Source of the DNA: a virus
Virus record (IMG/VR): IMGVR_UViG_3300020595_000187
Coordinates: 1 to 24,385 of that record
DNA length: 24,385 nucleotides
Reading direction: 5' to 3' (one strand)
Positions 7,901 to 14,728 of the stretch are shown piece after piece (position 1 is the stretch's first letter; every line of letters begins with the position of its first letter). The notes beneath the pieces were generated by a model that was not told the origin of the DNA, ran no database searches, and saw only the letters and a program-made list of their open reading frames with translations. A program made the position numbers and the translations under genes.

Positions 7901-9318
7901 GCTGAAGCAACATACTTATTGTCATACAGTTTGCCGATGGTTTTAGTCCAAGCATTTTGAACTAGCTTTGTATCCAAACGTCCCTTTAAACCAGATGACA
8001 AATCAGCAGCTTCAGATACTTTTACCACATAGCCTAAAGATAGGTTGTCAGGGTCTAAAGGTATTACTTCACCGTCAGTTTTCTCTGCAATTTTTCTAGC
8101 ACCACTAGGTGCCTCACCACTCTTTAAGGGTTTGAATGCTGTTCCATCTGTACCCTTACCTATAAGAAAATCAATAGATGACGTTTGAGTATCTATAGGA
8201 TTAAACCTAGTGTCATATAAATTATACTTAAAGGTTCTTGTAAACTTTTCTACAGCAGCTACCTTTAAGGCTTCTTGGTCTACAATACGAGCAGCTGTAG
8301 GTACAGCACCTGTAGCCTCACCCTTTATAACAGTTGCAACAATATCATTTGTGTCTTTAATCTTTTGTGCCCAACCAGCAGATGGCCTTACACCACCCCC
8401 ATTAAGATCTACAGCACTAGACTGTAGGTTAGCTGTGTTAAGAGGATCAATATCTTTAGAGTGTAAGTTGTCAGCTACTTTGTTAGCTTCTTCTACACCA
8501 CCTAAATTACCAGCACGAGTAGCTACTGTTGTAGATTTAAGAGATGCTACTTTAGAAATACCTCTAGCTATACTAGCAGTCTTACCTACTACACCTACAA
8601 AACCTAATAGATCTAGTGTACCAAATATTCTATCCCAAGATGCGTCTGGGTTGTAGCCTTTGCCGTATACTTCTCTAACCATCTGAGCATAAGCAAATGC
8701 ATTGTCCTTACCCAAACCTTCTTTACGTATATCATCTACATATTCTTTAGCAAACCTACGCATCTCTTTAGGGTCAGCTGTGTCAAACAGAGTAGAGAGT
8801 AAACGATCTCCCTCACGAGCTGTACGATTGGTAAGGTTTTCATACCAACCAAATGCTGTAGCCCTTAGTATCTCTCTATCAATTAGGTCAATACCATAAC
8901 CAATGTAACTCTTACCCTCTTGTTCGACAGCAGCTTGTTCCATTTCTTCTGTAAGTATCTGTAAGTTTTTGTAGTAACGAGTTTGAGTAGCTGTGTATCC
9001 TTCACTACGACTAAGTACATCATCTTCTATGTACAGGTCATCTTTATTGTAGATACCAAATAGTTTATTTTCACCATCTGAAATAACCTCTGCAAGTTCT
9101 ATAGTGTCTTCTTTGTTGTCAATAGCCCTTGTCACTTTTCTTTTAAATGACATAGATGCTTGACTGTTTATTCGTTCTGATGCTTCTTCAGGTGTCTCAT
9201 TACCTTTAAGTATTGCCTCATTATCTACATTAGGTGGACGTACAAACTCTGGTCCATAGACATCTTGAGAGTCTATAAATCCACCAGTCTTGTTTTCAGA
9301 AGTATCAATAAATTCCAC
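4996..9318 (-). CDS. Very large internal virion/ejection protein, 1440 aa (T7 gp16-size)
   Basis: This is the largest complete gene in the window. Size and neighbours match the biggest inner-core ejection protein of T7-like phages (gp16, 1318 aa), which helps translocate DNA across the cell envelope. The sequence is mixed helical, with hydrophobic or amphipathic stretches at about residues 235-260, 925-975 (FFSAFSFNLSQAYLQSSQ) and near 1170 (TMPFFGFTGLGGGFL) that could insert into membrane after ejection. T7 gp16 has an N-terminal lytic transglycosylase; I do not see a clear catalytic motif of that kind here, and the phage carries a separate lysozyme. The start is GTG 9318-9316, supported by GGAG seven bases upstream; no better start is apparent. 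Homology to gp16 is inferred from context, not from a recognised motif. Confidence 0.75.
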   Translation of the reverse strand: MEFIDTSENKTGGFIDSQDVYGPEFVRPPNVDNEAILKGNETPEEASERINSQASMSFKRKVTRAIDNKEDTIELAEVISDGENKLFGIYNKDDLYIEDDVLSRSEGYTATQTRYYKNLQILTEEMEQAAVEQEGKSYIGYGIDLIDREILRATAFGWYENLTNRTAREGDRLLSTLFDTADPKEMRRFAKEYVDDIRKEGLGKDNAFAYAQMVREVYGKGYNPDASWDRIFGTLDLLGFVGVVGKTASIARGISKVASLKSTTVATRAGNLGGVEEANKVADNLHSKDIDPLNTANLQSSAVDLNGGGVRPSAGWAQKIKDTNDIVATVIKGEATGAVPTAARIVDQEALKVAAVEKFTRTFKYNLYDTRFNPIDTQTSSIDFLIGKGTDGTAFKPLKSGEAPSGARKIAEKTDGEVIPLDPDNLSLGYVVKVSEAADLSSGLKGRLDTKLVQNAWTKTIGKLYDNKYVASAATRDVSELNTLALRSAAADKYLSKTGNKKKEIIAKLNYDDTNMLNGVLATLRDGPESVLRKEWSETNFKAHWVGKTNEQPSQEVLDAFKASQDLSDAAYFFTSQEILKSYISKGFKNSVQVAEGIFLPARRTTLSKLPDDAKVLDNMNGVKLYAKEVDDIPQDTVVWELNSPWSGQDYVILPSTVRVIEPSDVLGYSAYGRRTNPLAKYFLFLTGGKGVKTILTAFSDQTAQLATKELQAIQAAYKTDKITDESITEVIQANNSWSPSINTKADMDKWLTANKIDITEGNIGSKLRDDTIEDPFDKVFNGESVEEYVHNQMARSDTPLTEYGGSSAYNPSPLSSIVDQYGSAAHQYASSVYTHRAMQGWIEQVRLMKKEGVNIGVEVGQGSNFKKLFLTAKVVGSSPEAGRMRELQQIVKNRLGMTSNLQDQMKVIADEVTEQVYDAWGLKVNLEGSEALLLKTGFFSAFSFNLSQAYLQSSQILNAAAILGLDVASRALTGSSILRVVMSGTDDIATESLGLKGLAKAIKLSEEDTVDLAELFRQVLPNEVMGDSIELAASTGALTGKSSRNTFGRVGFKASKVGKAIFNVGLKPFNFGESTAKSNGFMGAALEFKKANPDVSFLSEEAINYIVTRTETLTQNMSNTSRSALQSGVGKVPTQWLSYFFRTTEQVFVGRDLTKAERAKLGFITMPFFGFTGLGGGFLAEKVAETFDLDPNDDTDKALFITMKYGVMDGFLNHFTPFDVALSERMAPIPAFYDIIDKFTEENVLTAIGGPSGSIVYTGGEALFNLVNNLVNGQTSTLTEDSLRILRNFSGINSVAKAVGIIADDTYRNRKGLRVPVEVGLSDALISILGFTPLQVTEYYNQMGRTFDLGKNNKALKKEVLSKSKLAWSIYGKDPERASQILRDTRTLVSKSPLSYNRKTDLLRLLTPTVDDYSFILRTLYENDKGTAARWASQLLQKD

Positions 9319-9320
9319 AG

Positions 9321-9698
9321 TTATACTCCAAACCTTTTTCCAAGTTTTTCAAAACCACCTAGTTCCATACCTAGATTAGCTACAGCACCTGCTGTCTGTG
9401 CTCTACTTTGAGCCATTGTTATTTCTTGGGATAATCCTGACATCTGACCTGCAAAGCCAAGGTTACCACCTAACTGTGATGACAAAGAAGCTTGGCCACC
9501 AGCTAGACCTGAACCCCCTGTCACTCCCATAGCTCCAGCTTGTACCTGTGACTGTGCTCTACGTATCTGTGCCTCACGTATAGCCTGACGTTGGCTTTTC
9601 CTAGAGGCTAGTCCTTGCTGACGTGCTTGTGCTTTAGATGCTTGTCTCTTTTGTTGGACGTTTACTACTGTACCAAGTACCAATAATGCTTCTGCCAT
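9321..9698 (-). CDS. Internal virion protein, gp14-like, 125 aa
   Basis: This small protein opens with a hydrophobic segment (MAEALLVLGTVVNV), followed by a long Gln/Arg/Ala-rich helix (about residues 15-55) and a Gly/Ser/Ala-rich region (about 56-95) ending in a helical tail. That composition, and its place between a gp13-like gene and very large ejection proteins, fits the T7 gp14 type, which is ejected first and forms a pore in the outer membrane. It is shorter than T7 gp14 (196 aa). A strong AAGGAG precedes ATG 9698, in a start-site context also found at the capsid gene. The functional role is inferred from composition and order. Confidence 0.72.
   Translation of the reverse strand: MAEALLVLGTVVNVQQKRQASKAQARQQGLASRKSQRQAIREAQIRRAQSQVQAGAMGVTGGSGLAGGQASLSSQLGGNLGFAGQMSGLSQEITMAQSRAQTAGAVANLGMELGGFEKLGKRFGV
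9326..9329 (-). promoter_or_regulatory. Ribosome site deciding the GTG start at 9318
   Basis: GGAG lies seven bases before GTG 9318-9316, overlapping the final codons of the upstream gene. It supports the non-ATG start of the 1440-aa protein. Confidence 0.6.
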
Positions 9699-9703
9699 TT
9701 TAT

Positions 9704-10009
9704 TTACTCCTTAAATTCATAAACAACCCAATCGTTATCTTTTCCTACATACTCAAAATTTAACATACGTACAAGTTTACTCATTTTACTTTCAGGTTCT
9801 ACAGCTGCAAATACAGCTTGATAACCTACAGTTTTCCAAAACATCCACCAGTTATCTAATAGTGTTTTCATTTCTAAGAAGACTTCTTTTGTCATCTTAT
9901 CTATAGTAGGTAGGTGAACTATAATAAACTCTTCGTTATACTCTAACCTTATACTAAAACATGAACCTCTTATTCCATGTAAACTTTTAGAAACGGGTAT
10001 TGACTGCAT
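9704..10009 (-). CDS. GNAT-fold-like small protein in the T7 gp13 position
   Basis: The C-terminal half (YQAVFAAVEPESKMSKLVRM, then NFEYVGKDNDWVVYEF) follows the closing pattern of GNAT acyltransferase folds, with a helix, an N-F/G-F-like turn and a final strand. I cannot see a convincing acetyl-CoA pyrophosphate-binding loop, so catalysis is doubtful. The position between tail tubular B and the gp14-like gene corresponds to T7 gene 13, an internal virion/assembly protein. I chose ATG 10009 (101 aa, GGA eight bases upstream); a TTG at 10021 would add four residues. It overlaps the end of tail tubular B by 23 bp. Confidence 0.68.
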   Translation of the reverse strand: MQSIPVSKSLHGIRGSCFSIRLEYNEEFIIVHLPTIDKMTKEVFLEMKTLLDNWWMFWKTVGYQAVFAAVEPESKMSKLVRMLNFEYVGKDNDWVVYEFKE

Positions 10010-12158
10010 TAAGTATTCCAAAGCCTAACAGTACAAAATCTTTACCTTGTTCACTCTCGAACCTAAGGCGCATACTGCGACCATGACCTCTCATTTTTAG
10101 CCGTGTGGTTACGACTTTTTCAGGATAGTCCCATGTGCCTAAGCTGGACTCGTTAACAACAGGAGTATACTTTAGTCTGTATGCCTGTTGTGGTGATGAT
10201 GACGTGTTAGTACGGAAGTCCCAGTATGATGACACCAATAGAGATGACTCTCTTACAGGATCGTAACCTGCTGTATCACTGCCTGAGAACCCTGTCTCTG
10301 TAGGACGTAAGTAAACCTGTACGTAAGGTGCATTCTTCTTAAGTATTAGGTCACCCATGAAGTCGTACCCTGCCTCAGCAAAGGAGCTGTAGTTTGTGTC
10401 ACCCCAATCTAAGAAATCAGTACCTGAGAACAAACCCATTGTCATCTTACCTGTAGCACCATCGAAGACCATCAGTACGATAGCTGCATCTGCTTGTGAC
10501 AATTCTGTTAGCTGTGATACCACAACATCGTCACCACCTGATGTAATAACATCTGCACCAACTGAAGTAATGACATCATTCTCTACAAAGTTAGAACCAA
10601 AGCCAGGGTAGTATTCAGCACCTAGTATGTAATCAGGATTGCTTGCACTGTCAGATATAGTCCAAGGATAGAACGATTGTAGATTAACATCAAGAGTCAA
10701 TACTTTATTCTTCTTGTTACCTACAGTCTCACCATTGTTAGGATAAAACCAGTGTACTCTCTTGTTGGTCTCATCGTACACAGCTGTACATTCTCTACGA
10801 GCATTGCCGTCGATAGCTTCAAAGAAAGTCTGTATAGTACCAATACTAATATTGTTAGCCTTAGCTCTACCTGATACCTCATCAAAGCTTAGAGTTTGGA
10901 TACCATGCTTAGACCACCAGATAGGTACACCCTCTACACTGACAAAAGCTTTAGGGTTGTTTAGACCTACCTGAGATACTCTTGAGATAGAATACTCTGT
11001 GGCTTTGAATACACCGTCAACACCTTTGATCTGCCATACGCCGTTCTCAGCAAATACAAAGATAGAACTTTCGAATGCATGTAGTTTTAAAATGTTAGAT
11101 GCTTCAGGTATTGATATGACACCACCGTCAGTAGCTAGTAGATCACTGATCTCCTCTGATGTTGGGTCATTCTGTTGGTAACACCGTGTAACTTCTGTCA
11201 TGTTGTCTAGGTATTTAGAGAACAAGATTTTACCTGAGTTCTTTGAGCTTGTCAAACCTGCATAAAACACACGACCTGAGAATGTAGCTACAGCTTTAAA
11301 CCTACTGGTTTCATTCTCTGTTGTAATACCTGCAATACCTGATGCTTCACTACGGTTCTTCGAGAAGAAGTCTAGTATGAAGCTACCGTTACCTGTTAGA
11401 GTTGATCCTGTAAATACTTTTTTCCATTCAGATTCACTAAAGTTACCATCTGCATTCTTACCTGAGTACCAAGGATGGGTCAGAGGTGGGTACTTAGTAC
11501 TGTTGTAAGATCTGTAAGTAGCTAAAGCTGCAGATCCTTTTTCACCTGTCCAACCAGCATTAGCTGTGTCATACTGACGGTTGGTATCAGGGTCTAGTAA
11601 GTCTGAAGCATATGTAAGGGTGTCACCTAACCACTCAAAGTCTCTTACTCTAGGAGATATTTGGTACGTTGTAATTGTATTTGCATCTGAATCATACGTT
11701 ATGTAGAACGGTTCGATAGCTTCAGATGTGACAACTAAGTTACCATTTATAGTATCCATCTCAACTTTAGCTAGACCTGGACCTACACTACCTGAGAAGT
11801 TAAAGTCATTAAGGTTTACAGAAAAGCTTTCTTCTTTACCTGAGTAAGGTTCTGAAGCTGTGTTATAGAAGTGTAGTGTTATTCCACTTTGTACAACTAG
11901 AAAGTCTAACCCTGCTACACCACCAGCATTGTGCCATCTACCTGTTGTAAATACAAACGAACCGTTCAGTGTGAATGATGAGTTAATATTGTTAGTCTCT
12001 AACTTAGCAGCCAACCTACGTCTACGAGAGCCATCTCTTTCGAGAAGACAATTAGATTCGTCAATAGATGCGTCTTGAGGGAATGTTAGCTCACCAGCTT
12101 CCGTCACCAGTCCCTTGATGAACGTGTTCACTACCTTCTGACTTAATCTCTGCGGCAT
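9987..12158 (-). CDS. Tail tubular protein B (nozzle, gp12-like), 723 aa
   Basis: The N-terminus (PQRLSQKVVNTFIKGLVTEA, then ASIDESNCLLERDGSRRRRL) is the characteristic opening of podovirus tail tubular B / nozzle proteins. In the body there are many short beta-rich segments (for example FVFAENGVWQIKG and GVPIWWSKHGIQTLS) consistent with the beta-propeller of this family. Length is close to T7 gp12 (794 aa). The protein forms the distal tail tube through which DNA exits. It lies downstream of tail tubular A, as in T7, but a small extra gene separates them. The start at 12158 lies 68 bp inside that small gene; the ribosome site is weak (GGA followed by an A-run), so translational coupling is likely. 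Confidence 0.88.
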   Translation of the reverse strand: MPQRLSQKVVNTFIKGLVTEAGELTFPQDASIDESNCLLERDGSRRRRLAAKLETNNINSSFTLNGSFVFTTGRWHNAGGVAGLDFLVVQSGITLHFYNTASEPYSGKEESFSVNLNDFNFSGSVGPGLAKVEMDTINGNLVVTSEAIEPFYITYDSDANTITTYQISPRVRDFEWLGDTLTYASDLLDPDTNRQYDTANAGWTGEKGSAALATYRSYNSTKYPPLTHPWYSGKNADGNFSESEWKKVFTGSTLTGNGSFILDFFSKNRSEASGIAGITTENETSRFKAVATFSGRVFYAGLTSSKNSGKILFSKYLDNMTEVTRCYQQNDPTSEEISDLLATDGGVISIPEASNILKLHAFESSIFVFAENGVWQIKGVDGVFKATEYSISRVSQVGLNNPKAFVSVEGVPIWWSKHGIQTLSFDEVSGRAKANNISIGTIQTFFEAIDGNARRECTAVYDETNKRVHWFYPNNGETVGNKKNKVLTLDVNLQSFYPWTISDSASNPDYILGAEYYPGFGSNFVENDVITSVGADVITSGGDDVVVSQLTELSQADAAIVLMVFDGATGKMTMGLFSGTDFLDWGDTNYSSFAEAGYDFMGDLILKKNAPYVQVYLRPTETGFSGSDTAGYDPVRESSLLVSSYWDFRTNTSSSPQQAYRLKYTPVVNESSLGTWDYPEKVVTTRLKMRGHGRSMRLRFESEQGKDFVLLGFGILNAVNTRF

Positions 12159-12432
12159 CTTGTTTTTTCCGTTCTTGTCTAGCTTTACTGAAATTGTCTC
12201 TTCGGACTGTGGGGGTTTCTTTTCTGTTTCTTACATACTTTTCTACAGCTTGTTTAGCTTTTAGGAGACTTGTGTAATTACCACTAAGGTCAGCAGGTGG
12301 ACTACCTTTAGTAAACTTAATCTCAAAGAATACAAACCCATTGTTTGCTTTCTGTATTATAATGTCAGTGTTAAGCTTGTTAGTTTTGCAAACACACTTT
12401 TGGTTTTGTGTGTCTTCAATAAATTCAATCAT
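12091..12432 (-). CDS. Small unknown protein between tail tubular A and B, 113 aa
   Basis: I do not recognise the family. Residues 1-50 alternate beta-like hydrophobics with polar residues (IIIQKANNGFVFFEIKFTKG). Residues 55-100 form a basic, charged helix (AKQAVEKYVRNRKE, KARQERKKQDAAEIK), and the tail is Gly/His-rich. Two Cys lie at 13 and 15 (KCVCK). It is coupled to tail tubular A by TAATG at 12434-12430, and its last 68 bp overlap the start of tail tubular B in another frame. The location suggests a tail-assembly or head-tail-junction accessory protein, but nothing in the sequence shows this directly. Confidence 0.75.
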   Translation of the reverse strand: MIEFIEDTQNQKCVCKTNKLNTDIIIQKANNGFVFFEIKFTKGSPPADLSGNYTSLLKAKQAVEKYVRNRKETPTVRRDNFSKARQERKKQDAAEIKSEGSEHVHQGTGDGSW

Positions 12433-13163
12433 TAGTTTCTTCCGTAGTATGGACGTTTGTTTTCTCGTTTAGTTTTATACATGTCGTTCTGTACAAAAGA
12501 TTTAAGACGACGAGCTGACTGCTCGATCTTAGGGTCTGACCCTGACTTAAACAATGAGAAGCATGTAGACTTAGCCTCAGCTAACATATAGGGAAGCATT
12601 GTGTCATCTAGGTCAGGTTCAAAAGAATCTGTAAGACTGAACGTAGGATACACATACCCAAATGATCTTGATTTATTATTCTGTAATGTTGTCTCTACAC
12701 CTGCATCATATGAGTTCATGACAATATGTTCGTCATCAAAGCTTGTGTAGTATGATGGTGCTTCTGTATTACCTATAAACAATGTTGTACCACCTGCAAC
12801 ATCTGTTACTATAAGACTATTGTCTGTGTTTTGATTCATACGATCTATAAATACCATAGGTTCAACAAATGTAATTTCTCTGTAGCTTGTACCTGTAGTT
12901 GCTACATTGTAGTCAACCCTACTTAGTTGACGAGTATTTGTAGGATACTTAAAGTGTGTAGGCTTGGTTACGTCAGATAGTGATGTTAGTTTGATTAACT
13001 GTCTGTGCTCAGGTATATCTCTAGCTGCTATCAGATTAAAGAATGTATCCTGAATGACAGATGCTATTTGTTCAGATTCTACAGAATCACTTATAGAGTT
13101 GACACTCTCTGAGTCCATGTCACTCAGTATTGATTGAACCATTTCTAGGAGAGTACGTTTCAT
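12432..13163 (-). CDS. Tail tubular protein A (adaptor, gp11-like), 243 aa
   Basis: The N-terminal helix (MKRTLLEMVQSILSDMDSES) followed by VNSISDSVESEQIASVIQDT is typical of podovirus gp11-like adaptor proteins, which sit under the portal and connect head to tail nozzle. The C-terminal part has the helical segment DTMLPYMLAEAKSTCFSLFK and a basic tail ending KRPYYGRN, also typical. Length exceeds T7 gp11 (196 aa), as in many marine relatives. ATG 13163 has GGAG nine bases upstream, within the last codons of the preceding structural gene, and ends in a TAATG junction with the next gene. The identification is by family appearance and order. Confidence 0.85.
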   Translation of the reverse strand: MKRTLLEMVQSILSDMDSESVNSISDSVESEQIASVIQDTFFNLIAARDIPEHRQLIKLTSLSDVTKPTHFKYPTNTRQLSRVDYNVATTGTSYREITFVEPMVFIDRMNQNTDNSLIVTDVAGGTTLFIGNTEAPSYYTSFDDEHIVMNSYDAGVETTLQNNKSRSFGYVYPTFSLTDSFEPDLDDTMLPYMLAEAKSTCFSLFKSGSDPKIEQSARRLKSFVQNDMYKTKRENKRPYYGRN

Positions 13164-13625
13164 TTACACATGCTCCACTACTAGACTAATGACAAAGTCA
13201 ACATGACTACTAGCTCCACCATCCGATTGAATGAGAACGTAATCGTTGTCAGTTGCTGTGTTGTTAACTGAAGGGTTTAATGTATCTACATCTCCAGTAG
13301 CTGATCCTGATTGAGTAATCGTAAGAGTACCCATGCTTGCTGATGCTGAGTTCTTAACTGTTATTGTAACATCACCACCTGCAATACCTCCTGCTAGTAC
13401 TGAGGTTACTCTACTTACAGTACCTGCAAATGGAATGGGTACATATATATTCTGTGCTGATGATATGTCTGTAAAGTGAACTGTAAATACAGAACGCCTA
13501 TGGTCTTCCCATGTACCTGAACCACCACCGTTAGCTACATACACCTTGCTTGAAGAGGCTGCTGCTACACCTTTAGGTTCGTGTAAGTATGGATCTGTGA
13601 GAGATGAGTGGTTTACGTTAGCCAT
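13164..13625 (-). CDS. Head-fibre or decoration-like structural protein, 153 aa
   Basis: The N-terminus (MANVNHSSLTDPYLHEPKGV) followed by SKVYVANGGGSGTW has the look of a short virion-attachment motif seen in phage head fibres and decorations. The rest (about residues 45-153) is beta-rich and Gly/Ser/Thr-rich, with VHFTDISSAQNIYVPIPFAG and GDVTITVKNSASASMGTL, consistent with a small beta-sandwich. It is the first gene after the promoter region behind the capsid gene, with AAGGA nine bases before ATG 13625. The structural nature is well supported by position; whether it sits on the capsid or the tail is unresolved. Confidence 0.72.
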   Translation of the reverse strand: MANVNHSSLTDPYLHEPKGVAAASSSKVYVANGGGSGTWEDHRRSVFTVHFTDISSAQNIYVPIPFAGTVSRVTSVLAGGIAGGDVTITVKNSASASMGTLTITQSGSATGDVDTLNPSVNNTATDNDYVLIQSDGGASSHVDFVISLVVEHV

Positions 13626-13666
13626 TTAAAATTCCTTGATGTATGGGTACTAATGGTCCCTGCATC

Positions 13667-13685
13667 GGGTAAAGATATTTTACCC
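13667..13685. promoter_or_regulatory. Perfect inverted repeat over the -10 box, possible operator
   Basis: The minus strand reads GGGTAAA-ATATC-TTTACCC, a 7-bp perfect inverted repeat with a 5-base centre. It contains the -10 hexamer of the promoter at 13677-13705. There is no U-tract after it in either direction, so it is better explained as a protein-binding site or a 5' leader structure than as a terminator. Confidence 0.5.
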
Positions 13686-13705
13686 ACATATTAAATCTTT
13701 GTCAA
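13677..13705 (-). promoter_or_regulatory. Near-consensus sigma-70 promoter for tail/lysis genes
   Basis: Reading on the minus strand, TTGACA (13705-13700) is followed by exactly 17 bases and TAAAAT (13682-13677): a full-consensus -35 and a five-of-six -10. It lies in the longest gap between the structural genes, 52 bases before the start of the head-fibre-like gene at 13625, and points into it. It would drive the tail, ejection and lysis genes with host RNA polymerase. Predicted transcription starts near 13670. Confidence 0.7.
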
Positions 13706-13714
13706 GTGTAGGAA

Positions 13715-13730
13715 AGGGGCCTAAGCCCCT
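13715..13730 (-). terminator. Hairpin after capsid gene, probable weak terminator
   Basis: On the minus strand AGGGGC, loop TTAG, GCCCCT forms a 6-bp GC-rich stem 13 bases after the capsid stop codon. The following bases are TTCC, so the T-tract is short and termination is probably partial. T7 has its terminator T-phi at the equivalent place, directly after the major capsid gene. Confidence 0.55.
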
Positions 13731-13743
13731 AACCTTAATTTAA

Positions 13744-14706
13744 TTATACGTCTGGGTTTGTCGCAACACGGACAATACCTTCAGGACGGTACAACTTAAC
13801 ACCGTAACGAGATGATGTTACATACTCGTGACGTTGGAAGTCTTTGTTGTACTCATAATCAACTTCTGGCATCTGACGCCATGCACCCACGAATGGGTTA
13901 GCAACAGGTGCAGCAGAGAAGAACATGTTCACTTTACCATTGTTACTAGAGAAGTCATTAGCAGTTGTGCCATCACGTTCTAGTAAAGCTGAGTCAGTGT
14001 TGTCTGGAAGGTAGTTAGATGTGTATACATCAAAGCCGTAGACGTTAGCTACGAAACGCATACCAGTTGCAACACCTTGTGACACTACACCTTCGAACTT
14101 AGGGTTGTTAGAAACATTAACTAAGTTTGACAGTGTATTGATTGTGAACTCAACTGACGGATCAACAATAGCAACCATTGCTTGATCTGGAACATTTGAC
14201 TTCTTCAATGCGTAACGTGCATATGCAAAGTCTTCTAGTTCCATCTTACCTGAGTTACCACCAGCAATACGGTGTGCAATACCGTTGATAGCTTCAGCAG
14301 AGTTAGCAGATACACCAGCTTCAGGAGAAGCAAAAGTTGTAGCTTCGAAGTGCTCAAGAATAGCACGTTCTTGCTCAGGTACAAAACGAGACATTAGTTC
14401 GTTTGCATAGAAGAAGTCCTGTTCAGCTTTCTTAGTGATATAAGTAGCTGAAGTAAGATACTTGTCTACAGTAAACGTGAAGTCAGCTGTTGCAAGTGGA
14501 TCATACGTAACTTGTGTATCTTCAGTGTAGTTGTTAGTTGTAATCTCACCTATTTGTGGGATATGAAAAGTATCTCCGTCTGGGAAACCTTCAAGCATAC
14601 GGACGTACCGTTGTGCCATCATTTCATCACGAAGAAGTTCTTTTAACTCTTGGCTCCATACATCGGAACGAGTTAGGTAGGAAGTGGCAGAAGTCATACC
14701 AGCCAT
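13744..14706 (-). CDS. Major capsid protein, 320 aa
   Basis: This protein forms the icosahedral shell. The N-terminal region (TSATSYLTRSDVWSQELKEL, residues about 5-24) is followed by DTFHIPQIGEIT and by a spine-helix-like region (EQDFFYANELMSRFVPEQER) and an A-domain-like C-terminal half (MVAIVDPSVEFTIN, FVANVYGFDVYTSNYLP), consistent with an HK97-fold capsid protein of the podovirus type. Length is close to that of T7 gp10A (345 aa). It lies directly after the scaffold gene, as expected. ATG 14706 has GGAG eight bases upstream, in a start context almost identical to that of the gp14-like gene. A hairpin follows the stop codon, suggesting that this gene ends a transcription segment. Confidence 0.92.
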   Translation of the reverse strand: MAGMTSATSYLTRSDVWSQELKELLRDEMMAQRYVRMLEGFPDGDTFHIPQIGEITTNNYTEDTQVTYDPLATADFTFTVDKYLTSATYITKKAEQDFFYANELMSRFVPEQERAILEHFEATTFASPEAGVSANSAEAINGIAHRIAGGNSGKMELEDFAYARYALKKSNVPDQAMVAIVDPSVEFTINTLSNLVNVSNNPKFEGVVSQGVATGMRFVANVYGFDVYTSNYLPDNTDSALLERDGTTANDFSSNNGKVNMFFSAAPVANPFVGAWRQMPEVDYEYNKDFQRHEYVTSSRYGVKLYRPEGIVRVATNPDV

Positions 14707-14728
14707 TTTATTTACTCCAAATTAAAAA

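Noticed and set aside
9704-10021. Active acetyltransferase
   Set aside because: The fold pattern resembles GNAT, but the cofactor-binding loop is not visible and the position matches a structural T7 gene 13 equivalent.
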